DNA of 64,000 nt from BP-133 sp040756995. GTDB lineage: Bacteria > Actinomycetota > Acidimicrobiia > IMCC26256 > BP-133. Below the pieces are notes generated by a model. It worked only from the letters and a program-made list of their open reading frames with translations. It did not search any database and had not been told where the DNA came from. Location: contig JBFLYK010000029.1 of assembly GCA_040756995.1 (NCBI GenBank), positions 26,494-90,493 of the forward strand, given 5' to 3'. The first letter of the stretch is position 1. The number at the start of each line of letters is the position of its first letter. Of the stretch, positions 26,033 to 34,286 are shown one piece after another. A program made the position numbers and the translations under genes.

Positions 26033-26464
26033 ATGGAGCGCATCATCGAGCTGGAGATCCCGGCCCGGCCGGAGTTTGTCGGTATTGCCCGAATGGCCGT
26101 GGGCGCGCTGGCCGGGATCCGTCCCGGCCTGGCCTACGAGCGGATCGACGATCTGCGGATCGTCGTATCCGAGGCCTGCACGAGCGCCATCGAAGATCTC
26201 GACGACTCGGACCAGCTGCGACTGCGCTGCATCGACGGGCCGAAGAGCCTCGAGATCCGCATCGAAGCGCCGGCCTCGGCGTTCGAGAGCGCCTTCCCCA
26301 CCAGGGATCAGGATCCGGAGTCGGACAGCTTCCGCATCTCGCTGATCCGGGCCCTGGTCGACGACGCCGAAGTCCGGACCACCGGGGACCGCACGGAGCT
26401 CTGCCTGGTGATGCACCGGGAGGCCGGTTCCGACGACGGCGACGAGGGCGACTACGTCGCCTAG
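26033..26464 (+). CDS. Anti-sigma regulatory factor, RsbW-like (second)
   Basis: A 143-aa protein with the RsbW-like order IELEIPARPEFVGIARMAVGALAG, DDLRIVVSEACTSAIED and a C-terminal SDSFRISLIRALVDDAEVRT. The N-box Asn is absent (SEACTSAIED) and the G2 region is altered, so it too may be a reduced GHKL domain. ATG 26033 is preferred over a longer frame because the extra segment lacks similarity. Pairing with the adjacent antagonist is expected. It is convergent with the SCO1664-like gene, 13 bp apart. Confidence 0.8.
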   Translation: MERIIELEIPARPEFVGIARMAVGALAGIRPGLAYERIDDLRIVVSEACTSAIEDLDDSDQLRLRCIDGPKSLEIRIEAPASAFESAFPTRDQDPESDSFRISLIRALVDDAEVRTTGDRTELCLVMHREAGSDDGDEGDYVA

Positions 26465-26477
26465 GTGGCGTCAGACG

Positions 26478-27200
26478 TCAGACCATGGGCCAGGGATAGG
26501 GGTACTCCGTCAAGGGCTGGGGAAAGACGCGCTCCGACAACAGCCACTCGAGCCGGTCCTGCAGCGCTTGCCGTTCGGCCCCTGACAGCAGCGCGGTGAG
26601 CGCCCGGCCCAGGTCGGCGTCGAGCCGGGCCCCCAGCCCTTGCAGCGCGGCGAGATCGGCGGGGGCGATGGGCTCACCCTCGTAGTCCCAGATGACGGTG
26701 CGGAGCTTCACCACGCCGTGGAACGACACGCCGTGGTCGATGCCCCAGATGTGATCGCGGCCGTCCCGCAGGCAGTGCCCCGACTTGCGGTCGGCGTTGT
26801 TGATGACGACGTCGAAGAGCGCAAAGCGGCGGAACACGTCGCCGAAGCGCTCCCGCAGCGTGAAGAAGTGCTCTTCGGGGTCATGGTCGACGAAGCGCTG
26901 CACCATGCCCTCGCCGGCCGGGCCGTCGCGCAGGATCGTGCGGGGGACGATGCTCCAGCCCAGGGCGTCCGAGACGAGGTGGGCGGCGACCTCCCGATGG
27001 CACAGCGTTCCGCGGGGAAAGTCCCACAGCGGGCGTTCCCCTTTGCGGGGCTTGTAGATGGCCAGGCTCTCGAGACCGGCGCGTTCGAGCCGGACCAGGA
27101 ACGTGGCGTTCGACGACCACGGCATCCGGCCCAGCACCTCGATCTCTCCCCCCGCCAGGAGCTCCTGCTCCTCGGCGCTCCCCGGCTCCGGCTGGATCAC
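26478..27200 (-). CDS. SCO1664 family protein (PI3/PI4-kinase-like fold)
   Basis: A 240-aa protein of the actinobacterial SCO1664 family, related to phosphatidylinositol 3/4-kinase folds. It has SNATFLVRLE and LAIYKPRKGERPLWDFPRGTLCHREVAAHLVS (a probable nucleotide-binding Lys), then FALFDVVINNADRKSGHCL and IWGIDHGVSFH, which look like catalytic DxxxN and DHG loops. The target is unknown. Third gene of a conserved actinobacterial trio with the histidine phosphatase and DUF3090 protein upstream. Confidence 0.82.
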   Translation of the reverse strand: MIQPEPGSAEEQELLAGGEIEVLGRMPWSSNATFLVRLERAGLESLAIYKPRKGERPLWDFPRGTLCHREVAAHLVSDALGWSIVPRTILRDGPAGEGMVQRFVDHDPEEHFFTLRERFGDVFRRFALFDVVINNADRKSGHCLRDGRDHIWGIDHGVSFHGVVKLRTVIWDYEGEPIAPADLAALQGLGARLDADLGRALTALLSGAERQALQDRLEWLLSERVFPQPLTEYPYPWPMV

Positions 27201-27213
27201 GGGATCACACGAC

Positions 27214-27804
27214 TCAGGCGTCGTCGTGGCGGCCGTGCCCGTTCAACCGGGGGCAGTTGTGACCCGTCGGATCGAGCGGCCCGCCGCACAGCGGGCAGGG
27301 CGGCCGGCCCCGCTCCACCGCCGCGCTGCCCCGGGTGGCCATGGCCCGGGCCTGGGCGGCGGTGAAGTACAGGCGGGCGAGGTAGCCCTCCTCCTCGTCG
27401 GGCTCGGCCCCGGCGACCGCCTCACCGGACTCGTCGTCCTCGTCCTCCTCGTCTTCGGCGATGGGCCGTTCGTGGAGCTCGAGGACCACGAGCTGGCGCG
27501 AGGCGTCGAAGCCGATGCCGATGGCCACCGCCCGGAAGAGGGGGACGGGGTCGCCCCGCAGCTCGCCGGCGTCGGGGGCCAGCGGCGCGGGAACGTCCTC
27601 GCCGGCCGCGCCGGGAAACTGCACCGCCACCTGGTCGAGCAGCATCTGCACCCGTTCGGCCAGCATGGCCACCTGCTGCTTCTCCACCAGCACGGACAGG
27701 ACCTGACCGTCCTTCTCCGCCTGGATGTAGAAGGCCCTCTGTCCCGGCTCACCGACGGCGCCGGCAGCGATGAAGTCGACCGGGTCGAACTCGATCTCAG
27801 GCAC
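27214..27804 (-). CDS. DUF3090 family protein
   Basis: A 196-aa member of DUF3090, found mostly in Actinobacteria. It has a beta-rich core (FDPVDFIAAGAVGEPGQRAFYIQAEKDGQ split over residues 5-35), LLEKQQVAMLAERV-type helix, an acidic linker (EDEEDEDDESGE), and a C-terminal likely zinc site CPLCGGPLDPTGHNCPR. Function is unknown. The start overlaps the phosphatase stop by eight bases and the next gene is 13 bases away, so it is mid-operon. Confidence 0.88.
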   Translation of the reverse strand: MPEIEFDPVDFIAAGAVGEPGQRAFYIQAEKDGQVLSVLVEKQQVAMLAERVQMLLDQVAVQFPGAAGEDVPAPLAPDAGELRGDPVPLFRAVAIGIGFDASRQLVVLELHERPIAEDEEDEDDESGEAVAGAEPDEEEGYLARLYFTAAQARAMATRGSAAVERGRPPCPLCGGPLDPTGHNCPRLNGHGRHDDA

Positions 27805-28540
27805 GGACCGCTCCCGGATCCGTGGTGGCGCCCGCCGCCGTGTCGACCTCGCCCGACTTGGGATCGGGCGGGCGCAGCTCGGCCAGCGAGCCGGTGTCGT
27901 TGAGCTTCACCAGCGAGGCGCCGATCGGGCCGAAGCGCAGCACCGTGCACGACGCCGGCGAGACGAAGAGCCGCTGGAACAGGTCGAGGTGCACGCCGGT
28001 GTAGTGAGCCACCACCGCCTTGATGGGATCGGCGTGGGAGGCGGCCACCACGATCTCGCCGGGGTGGGCGGCGACGATCTCCTCCACTGCGCCGATCATG
28101 CGGGACTGCATCTCGCGCACCGACTCGCCCCCCGGAAAGCGCACCGCCGACGGTGTCACCTGGACAAGCTTCCACAGATCGGTGCCCCGTAACTCCTCGA
28201 TCTTGCGGCCGGCCCATTCGCCGTAGTCGGCTTCGAACAGCCCGGGCACGTCGGTGACCGCCAAGCCGTGCGGGGCGGCGACGGCCTCGGCCGTCTGGCG
28301 GCAGCGTTCCAGGGGGCTGGAGTACACGGCGGCCACCGGCAGGTCGGCCAGCCGCTGCCCCGCCGCCTCGGCCTGCTCCCGACCCTTGTCCGACAGGCCG
28401 ATGCCAGGCCGGCGACCGGACAGGATCGGCCCGGTCTCCTCGGTGACACCGTGGCGCACGAGCACCAGCGTGGTGAACGGCGGCGCCTTCTGCTCCGCCG
28501 CCGCACCGTCGGATCGGGTCTCGGTCTCCGGGATGGCCAT
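27797..28540 (-). CDS. Histidine phosphatase family protein (MSMEG_4193 type)
   Basis: A 247-aa phosphoglycerate-mutase-like phosphatase. The catalytic LVLVRHGVTEETG, the YSSPLERCRQTAE motif and ASHADPIKAVV (second His) are all present. It belongs to the subfamily that is consistently next to DUF3090 and SCO1664 genes in Actinobacteria. The substrate is unknown; the neighbouring kinase-like protein suggests an opposing phosphorylation pair, which is inference. First gene of that trio. Confidence 0.88.
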   Translation of the reverse strand: MAIPETETRSDGAAAEQKAPPFTTLVLVRHGVTEETGPILSGRRPGIGLSDKGREQAEAAGQRLADLPVAAVYSSPLERCRQTAEAVAAPHGLAVTDVPGLFEADYGEWAGRKIEELRGTDLWKLVQVTPSAVRFPGGESVREMQSRMIGAVEEIVAAHPGEIVVAASHADPIKAVVAHYTGVHLDLFQRLFVSPASCTVLRFGPIGASLVKLNDTGSLAELRPPDPKSGEVDTAAGATTDPGAVRA

Positions 28541-28592
28541 CGCCGCGGATCGTAACGGGCGGACCCTGACCCGGCGGCCCCGCCCGCATTCC

Positions 28593-28635
28593 GGCGTTCG
28601 TTTACCGGGATACAGCGGAAAAGGAACGCCAGTTG
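28593..28635. repeat. Dispersed intergenic inverted repeat, copy 2
   Basis: The segment 28616-28635 is identical to 3952-3971 (CGGAAAAGGAACGCCAGTTG). The left arm GGCGTTCGTTTACCG (28593-28607) pairs with it with two mismatches. It lies just downstream of the stop of the minus-strand gene at 28643, where a terminator would be expected. Confidence 0.75.
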
Positions 28636-28642
28636 GGCGGGG

Positions 28643-29452
28643 CTAGCCGGAGAAGCGCAGCAGCTCGGCGGCCACCGGGCACGACGGACGGGCCAGTTGC
28701 GCTCGGGGCAGGGGCCCGGCCGGGCCGGCGACCTCGTCGACGGCCGCCAGCGGCACGACCTCGAAGGTGTCGTCGCCGGCGATGCGCCGGACGAGCGCCT
28801 CGTACAGCGGCCCCGGCAGCACCCGCCCCACGCCGGCCACCAGCCACACCGGCCGGTGGGCCTCCCGGGCGGCGGCCGCCAGGGCGGCCGACCCGGTCGG
28901 AGCCACGAAGCTGTCGGGACCCACGGCGGTCGCCTCCAACAACGCCAGGACGCAGCTCCGCCCGGCGGCGGCCACTTCGCCGTCGCGCAGTAGGCGGGCA
29001 TCGACGCCGTGGCCCTGCAGCCAGTCGACGCAGCCCCAGCTGTCCCGACCGGTGGCCACGACGACCACCTTGTCGAGGCCGGCGCTCGAAGCGTCGCCCC
29101 CCATGCGGGCCCGCATCCGCAGCGCGGCGCTGGCGTGATCGGGCCACCCGACGATGGCCACCGTGCCGCCGGGCAGGTCGCCGGCCAGGGCGACGGGAGT
29201 GCGGTCGCGCTCGAGATCGGCGGCGGCGTCCATCGCCTCGAAGCCGGGTTCCAGGGCGCACAGCACCCGGGACGCCAGCCACCACAGCGGCCCCGCCGCC
29301 GGCCGGCGCTCGATGAGCCGGCGGGAGGCGATGACGAGACCGGCCGGATCACCGGCGAAGCTGGCCAGGGCGTCGGCCGCCTCCGCCGCCACCAGCGACA
29401 GCTCCCCCTCCGGGGACCGGGCCACCCACCGCAGGCGCTCGATCGGATGCAT
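28643..29452 (-). CDS. Hypothetical protein, translation initiation factor 2B-like
   Basis: A 269-aa protein. LASFAGDPAGLVIASRRLIERRPAAGPLWWLASRVL and the C-terminal RPVWLVAGVGRVLPGPLYEALV resemble eIF-2B/methylthioribose-1-phosphate isomerase-like proteins, a Rossmann-like sugar-phosphate isomerase family. Catalytic residues cannot be confirmed by eye. It lies upstream of the phosphatase trio on the same strand, separated by the inverted repeat at 28593. Confidence 0.5.
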   Translation of the reverse strand: MHPIERLRWVARSPEGELSLVAAEAADALASFAGDPAGLVIASRRLIERRPAAGPLWWLASRVLCALEPGFEAMDAAADLERDRTPVALAGDLPGGTVAIVGWPDHASAALRMRARMGGDASSAGLDKVVVVATGRDSWGCVDWLQGHGVDARLLRDGEVAAAGRSCVLALLEATAVGPDSFVAPTGSAALAAAAREAHRPVWLVAGVGRVLPGPLYEALVRRIAGDDTFEVVPLAAVDEVAGPAGPLPRAQLARPSCPVAAELLRFSG

Positions 29453-29492
29453 GGCTCGACCGTACAGCCCCCGGCATTAATGTCGGCGGCTG

Positions 29493-29825
29493 ATGAAAGT
29501 GCTCGCTTGCATTCGGGATCTCATGTTTTCGACCCGGGTCCGGGATGCCGCCCGCCAGCACGGGCATGAGTGCCAGATCGTCACCAAGGCGTCCGACGTC
29601 GCCGGCCATCTGACCGGCGCCGACCTCGTGGTGATCGACCTGATGGTGCCGGGCGGCGGTGCGCTGGAGGCGGTGAAGGCGGCGGCCGCCGCCGGCGTGA
29701 CCGTGGTGGCCTACGGCGAGCACGTGCAGGCCGACGTCCTCCAGGCCGGACGCGACGCCGGCGCCGACGAGGTCCTGACCCGCAGCGAGTTCACCCGCCG
29801 CCTGAACGCCCTGCTGTCTCCCTGA
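29493..29825 (+). CDS. Response-regulator receiver-like protein
   Basis: A 110-aa stand-alone receiver-like domain: MKVLACIRDLMFSTRVRDAARQHG, then ADLVVIDLMVPGGGALEAVKAA with a candidate Asp, then VVAYGEHVQ and a C-terminal AGADEVLTRSEF. The acidic pocket at the first strand is missing, so it may be a pseudo-receiver. A TAATGT box lies nine bases before the ATG. Its last 35 bases overlap the end of the convergent oxidoreductase gene. Confidence 0.68.
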   Translation: MKVLACIRDLMFSTRVRDAARQHGHECQIVTKASDVAGHLTGADLVVIDLMVPGGGALEAVKAAAAAGVTVVAYGEHVQADVLQAGRDAGADEVLTRSEFTRRLNALLSP

Positions 29826-32136
29826 TCCGGGGCGACCCGGGGATCTCGGCTTCGGCCGGGCGGACGGTGACGGGGATCCCGTTCAGCACCGCCGTGCCCG
29901 ACAGGGGATCGAAGCGGTCGGGCTCGGCCAGGAGGTTGGTGTTGACGCCGGCGTGGCGGCCGGCCACGCCGAGGCGGACGCCCGGGAGGTCATGGCCCCA
30001 GCCGTGGGGGATGCTGACGACGCCGGGCCGGATCCCGTCGGTCACCTCGACCGGGATCGTGACCGTGCCGGCCCGGGAGGTGACGTCGGCCGGGCGGCCG
30101 TCGACCAGCCCCAGCCGGCGGGCGTCATCGGGATGGACCAGCAGGGTGCAGCGGGGACGGCCCTTCACCAGAACCGGCAGGTTGTGCATCCAGGAGTTGT
30201 TCGACCGGAGATGGCGCCGGCCGATGAGTACCAGTGATCCCTCGCCGTTCCTCCGGGCCTCGAGCGCCGCCCGGAGGCGGGCGACGTCGGCCACCAGCGG
30301 CTCGGGGGCCAGCTCCACCATCCCGGTCGGCGTCCGGAGCATGTCGGGCAGCCGGGGCTGAAGCGGGCCGAGGTCGATGCCGTGGGGTGAGGCCAGCAGT
30401 GCGTCGAGCGACAGGCCCGCGGGGTTGGCCCCGAACCCGTCCCCGTACGGGCCCGTCCGCAGCATCAGGTCGAGGAGCCGCTCCGGCCCCCGGCGGTCGC
30501 CGAGCGCCTCCAGCAGCTCGTCGGGGTCGCGGCCGTGGGCCGGGCTCGCCGGGTCGGTGACGGCGGCGGCGGCCATCTTCCGGGCCAGGTCGTCGTCGAT
30601 CAGGGCCGGGTCGTCGGGCACGGCGCCGTCGCCGTTGCCTCCGGCCGGTGCGCCGGCCGCCGCCACCAGGGCGAGGCGGGCCAGCACCTCCCACTCGTCG
30701 AGCATGCCGGCGTCGAGGGGCAGGACCGGCGGCGTGTAGCGGGCGACGTTGCGGAGGGCGAACTGCGACAGGAACACGTCGTAGTGGCCCCGCTGGAGCG
30801 GCGACGGGACGGGAAGGATCACGTCGGCGTGGCGGGTGGTTTCGTTGACGTAGGGGTCGACGGCGACGTAGGCCTCGAGGGTGGCCAGGGCGGCGTCGAG
30901 CCGGGCGGAGTCGGGCGTCGAGAGGACGGGATTGCCGGCCACCGTCACGAGCCCGCGGATCTGGCCCTCGCCCGGCGTGTCGATCTCCTCGCCGAAGCAG
31001 ACCACCGGCAGCTCGCCGAGGGTCTCGGGCAGGCCCCGGACCCGGCTGCGGTAGCGGCCGAGGCGGAGCGGCCGGCCGACCCGAGGCTCGCCCCGCGTGT
31101 TGGCCGCGCCGGCCGGCGCCTTGGGGAACATGGCGCCCCCGGGGCGGTCGAGGTTGCCGGTGGCGACGTTGACGACGTCGACCAGCCAGGAGGTGAGCGT
31201 TCCGAATTCGGCGGTGGTGGTGCCGATCCGGCCGTAGACGGAGGCGGTCGGGGCGGCGGCGAGCTCGCGGGCCAGGCGGCGGACCGTGGCGGCGGGGATG
31301 CCGGTGGCCGGCTCGACGGCCTCGGGGGTGAACGGCTCCGCCAGCCCCAGCACCGTGTCGAGCCCATTCAGCCACTGCCCCGTCGGCCCGGGGTCGACGA
31401 GGCCTTCGGCGGCCAGCACGTTGAGCACGGCGAAGAGCAGGAACGGGTCGCCCCCGGGTCGGATGGGGACGTGCTCGTCGGCCATCGCCGCCGTCGGCGT
31501 CCGGCGGGGGTCGACCACGACCAGTCGCCCACCCCGGGCCCGCAGCGCCTCCAGCCGGCCCGGCCAGTCGGGCGCGGTGGCCAGGCTCCCGTTGGAGTCG
31601 AGGGGGTTGGCGCCGAGGAGCAGGAGATGGTCGGTGCGCTCGACGTCGGGGACCGGCACCGACAGCGGCGTCCCGAACAGCAGCGCCGAGGAGATCTCCT
31701 TCGGCCGCTGGTCGACGGTGCTGGCGGTGAAGACGTTGCCCGTCCCGAGCGCCTTCACCAGTGGCTTGATGTAGAGCTGACCGGCCAGGTTGTGGACGCT
31801 GGGGTTCCCGAGGTACACGGCCAGGGCGGTGCGGCCGTGGGTGGCGACCACGCCGCCGAGGAGCCGGGCGGCTTCGGCGAAGGCCTCGTCCCAGGAGACC
31901 TCGACGAGCCGGCCGCCTCGCCGCACGACCGGCGCCCGCAGCCGGTCGGGGTCCTCGTGGAGGTGCTTGAGGGCCGGGCCCTTGGGGCAGAGGTAGCCGC
32001 CGCTCCAGACGTCGTCGCGGTCACCCCGGATGCGGACGACCTCGCCGGCGGCCGACAGGCCGACCTCGAGGCCGCACGTCGCTTCACAGAGCGGACAGAT
32101 CCGGAGGGCGGTGCGCGTGACGGGCGGAGCGGGCAT
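29791..32136 (-). CDS. Molybdopterin-dependent oxidoreductase (MopB family)
   Basis: A 781-aa molybdopterin-guanine-dinucleotide enzyme related to formate dehydrogenase and nitrate reductase. Cys14, Cys17, Cys21 and Cys50 (CPLCEATC and GYLCPKG) fit a [4Fe-4S] site. At the usual molybdenum-ligand position it reads TASTVDQRPKE with no Cys or Sec, as in an actinobacterial subgroup of unknown substrate. ILLLGANPLDSN-like and HVPIRPGGDPFLLFA cofactor motifs are present, and the C-terminal MopB domain has SIPHGWGHD. No electron-transfer subunit lies beside it. Confidence 0.85.
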   Translation of the reverse strand: MPAPPVTRTALRICPLCEATCGLEVGLSAAGEVVRIRGDRDDVWSGGYLCPKGPALKHLHEDPDRLRAPVVRRGGRLVEVSWDEAFAEAARLLGGVVATHGRTALAVYLGNPSVHNLAGQLYIKPLVKALGTGNVFTASTVDQRPKEISSALLFGTPLSVPVPDVERTDHLLLLGANPLDSNGSLATAPDWPGRLEALRARGGRLVVVDPRRTPTAAMADEHVPIRPGGDPFLLFAVLNVLAAEGLVDPGPTGQWLNGLDTVLGLAEPFTPEAVEPATGIPAATVRRLARELAAAPTASVYGRIGTTTAEFGTLTSWLVDVVNVATGNLDRPGGAMFPKAPAGAANTRGEPRVGRPLRLGRYRSRVRGLPETLGELPVVCFGEEIDTPGEGQIRGLVTVAGNPVLSTPDSARLDAALATLEAYVAVDPYVNETTRHADVILPVPSPLQRGHYDVFLSQFALRNVARYTPPVLPLDAGMLDEWEVLARLALVAAAGAPAGGNGDGAVPDDPALIDDDLARKMAAAAVTDPASPAHGRDPDELLEALGDRRGPERLLDLMLRTGPYGDGFGANPAGLSLDALLASPHGIDLGPLQPRLPDMLRTPTGMVELAPEPLVADVARLRAALEARRNGEGSLVLIGRRHLRSNNSWMHNLPVLVKGRPRCTLLVHPDDARRLGLVDGRPADVTSRAGTVTIPVEVTDGIRPGVVSIPHGWGHDLPGVRLGVAGRHAGVNTNLLAEPDRFDPLSGTAVLNGIPVTVRPAEAEIPGSPRIRETAGRSGGG

Positions 32137-32169
32137 GGCTCCTTGCTACCAGCCGGAGCGGCGAAGGCG

Positions 32170-33252
32170 CTACCAGTCCGCGGCGGTGACGCCCGTCACC
32201 AGACCGATGGGAGCCTGCGTCCCGCTCCGGCGGTAGAGCCGGCCCCCGTCGACGAACAGCAGGTGGGCGCCGCTGGCGTCGAAGTCGAGCGCCGTGACCC
32301 GCCGGCCGGCCGGCAGCAGCGGCGTGGGCAGGCGCTTGTCGACGTCGACCAGGAGGGTGCGGGGCGGTCCGGTGTAGTTGTCGTCGAAGCAGCACTCGAA
32401 GCGGGTGTTGAACAGCCCGAGGAGCCCGGTGCCCGCCTGCCAGGCGGGATGGCTGGAGTTCCCGCCGCCGCCCGGAATGACGACCTCGTCGGTCTGGCCG
32501 AGATCGGCGTCGGCTTCGGTGTCGAGAACCGAGATGGAGTCCCCCTCGTAGGACAGCGTGTAGGCGAGACGGGTCGAGTCGGGCGCCCAGTCGATCTCGC
32601 TGATGATGGCGTCCTGGTAGAGGGACGTGGCGTAGTCGGGAGTGTCGGGGTAGCGCCAGGTCCGCTCGGCGCCGGTCTTCAGGTCGCGCACGACGACGGC
32701 GTTCTGGCAGTGGCGCTCGGGCGAGCCGCCCGGCGTGGCCACGGCGTAGGCCAGCTTGCGGCCGTCGGGGCTCACCGCCGGCGACACGCCGTTGAAGGCC
32801 ACGACGGCGGCGGAGTGCCCGTCGGCCGGCACCCGGTAGATCGTGGCCGAGTCGCAGTCGCCGGACAGCGAATAGAAGACCTCGCGCCGGTCGGGGCTGA
32901 GCGACACGCCCTGGAGGTAGGGATAGCCGCCGGTGGTCGCTTCGGTGTGGGTGGCCAGCGTGCGCAGCGTGTGGCCGTCGCGGCCGTCGAGCATCACGAC
33001 CGAGCCGCCGGAGATGGCGGCGATCTCGCTCGGGCGAGGGCCGTTGGGGGACGGGCGCCCGGTGCTGACGAGGGTCCGGTCGGCGGTGCCGCTGTCGCCT
33101 TCTGCATTGCCGGCGCTGCCCGGGACGGCGGGCGGCGGGCCGCCGGTGCTGATGACCGGGTTGTCGGGTCTCGTACCCCTGAAGGCCAGGATCCCAATGA
33201 TGGCAACGGTTGCGGCCACCGTTACGGCCACGACGGGACGCTTCGCCGCCAT
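32170..33252 (-). CDS. Membrane-anchored TolB-like beta-propeller protein
   Basis: A 360-aa protein from ATG 33252, with the frame open further upstream into the merR promoter region. One N-terminal membrane segment (RPVVAVTVAATVAIIGILAF) is followed by a Gly/Ser/Pro-rich linker and WD40/TolB-like blades (GVSLSPDRREVFYSLSG; GVSPAVSPDGRKLAYAV; EIDWAPDSTRLAYTLSY; LDFDASGAHLLFVDGG). It is probably an extracytoplasmic binding protein. Upstream of, and on the same strand as, the molybdopterin enzyme (33 bp gap), so they may be one transcript. Confidence 0.7.
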   Translation of the reverse strand: MAAKRPVVAVTVAATVAIIGILAFRGTRPDNPVISTGGPPPAVPGSAGNAEGDSGTADRTLVSTGRPSPNGPRPSEIAAISGGSVVMLDGRDGHTLRTLATHTEATTGGYPYLQGVSLSPDRREVFYSLSGDCDSATIYRVPADGHSAAVVAFNGVSPAVSPDGRKLAYAVATPGGSPERHCQNAVVVRDLKTGAERTWRYPDTPDYATSLYQDAIISEIDWAPDSTRLAYTLSYEGDSISVLDTEADADLGQTDEVVIPGGGGNSSHPAWQAGTGLLGLFNTRFECCFDDNYTGPPRTLLVDVDKRLPTPLLPAGRRVTALDFDASGAHLLFVDGGRLYRRSGTQAPIGLVTGVTAADW

Positions 33253-33459
33253 CCCGTCTTCCCGGCCCGTCAGGCGATTGCCCAAATCCCAGCCCCCTCG
33301 TGCTCCGCTGCACTTGGTGTCACAACCTACAGGGCCGCAGTGCGGTACCTCCCGCCAATTCGCCCCGAATTGCGCCGACTGGCGGATTTTTTTTCGGCCC
33401 CTGCGACGAGCGGCGCCGACCGTCCTCGAGCGGATGGGATCCGTGGGAGTGATTGCTCC

Positions 33460-33465
33460 TAGAAT
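33460..33465 (+). promoter_or_regulatory. Leaderless-type -10 box of merR gene
   Basis: TAGAAT lies 8 nt before GTG 33474, the spacing expected for transcription starting at or next to the start codon. No ribosome site is present. Confidence 0.55.
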
Positions 33466-33473
33466 CTTCACTC

Positions 33474-34286
33474 GTGAGCAGGATGCGGGGGGCGCCCCCG
33501 AACCCCCGGGGTCCGGCCCGGATGCGGGTCGAGGAACTGGCCGGGAAGGCCGGAGTGTCGGTCGACACCGTGCGCTTCTACCAGAAGCAGCGTCTCCTGC
33601 CGCCGCCCGTCCGGGAAGGCCGGGTGGCGTGGTACACGCCGGAGCATCTGGCCCGGATGGACCGGGTGAAGGAGCTCCGCCGGCGGGGCTTCACGCTGGC
33701 CGTCATCCGCCGTTTCCTCGACGGTGAACTCGATCCGGTCGACGAGCCCCTGGCCGCCGCCGTGTCGGAGGCCGTGGCGCCGGGGGGCGACGAGGAGTTC
33801 GTGACCGCCGAGGAGCTGGCCGCCCGGTCGGGTGTCCCGCTCCCGCTGATCCAGTCGCTGGCCCGGGAAGGGCTGCTGGTGCCGCGGCTGCACCAGGGTG
33901 AGCCGAGCTACACCGCCGACGACCTCACCGTCGTGGCCGCCGGGCTGCAACTGCTCCAGGTCGGCCTGCCGCTGGCCGGGCTGCTGGAACTGGCCCGCAC
34001 CCACCATGCCGCGGTTCGGGCCGTGGCCGAGCAGGCCGTCGAGCTGTTCGACTCGGCGGTACGCCAGCCGCTCCGGGAATCGGAACGGGCCGAGGAGGAG
34101 AAGGCCGAGGCGCTGGTCGAAGCGTTCCGGGTGGTGCTGCCGGCGGTGAGCGAGTTGGTCGCCCACCACTTTCGGCGGGTGCTGCTCCAGGTGGCCCAGG
34201 AGCACCTCGAAGCCGTCGGCCATCCGGCCGAGATCGCCGCCGCCTCGGCGGAGGCCGCCCGCCGGCTCGAATCGGTGCCGTCATGA
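33474..34286 (+). CDS. MerR family transcriptional regulator
   Basis: A 270-aa regulator. The winged-helix MerR domain starts at MRVEELAGKAGVSVDTVRFYQKQRLLPPPVREGRVAWYTPEHLARM (about residues 17-60), and a second HTH-like region follows (VTAEELAARSGVPLPLIQSLAREGLLVPR). A long helical C-terminus comes next. GTG 33474 is chosen because of the TAGAAT box 8 nt upstream; ATG 33522 is the alternative. It overlaps menG by four bases (ATGA), so it is co-transcribed with menaquinone genes and may regulate them. Confidence 0.82.
   Translation: MSRMRGAPPNPRGPARMRVEELAGKAGVSVDTVRFYQKQRLLPPPVREGRVAWYTPEHLARMDRVKELRRRGFTLAVIRRFLDGELDPVDEPLAAAVSEAVAPGGDEEFVTAEELAARSGVPLPLIQSLAREGLLVPRLHQGEPSYTADDLTVVAAGLQLLQVGLPLAGLLELARTHHAAVRAVAEQAVELFDSAVRQPLRESERAEEEKAEALVEAFRVVLPAVSELVAHHFRRVLLQVAQEHLEAVGHPAEIAAASAEAARRLESVPS

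Noticed and set aside
29791..32136. Reading the molybdopterin enzyme as a selenoprotein formate dehydrogenase
   Set aside because: There is no in-frame TGA at the ligand position; the segment reads TASTVDQRPKE.
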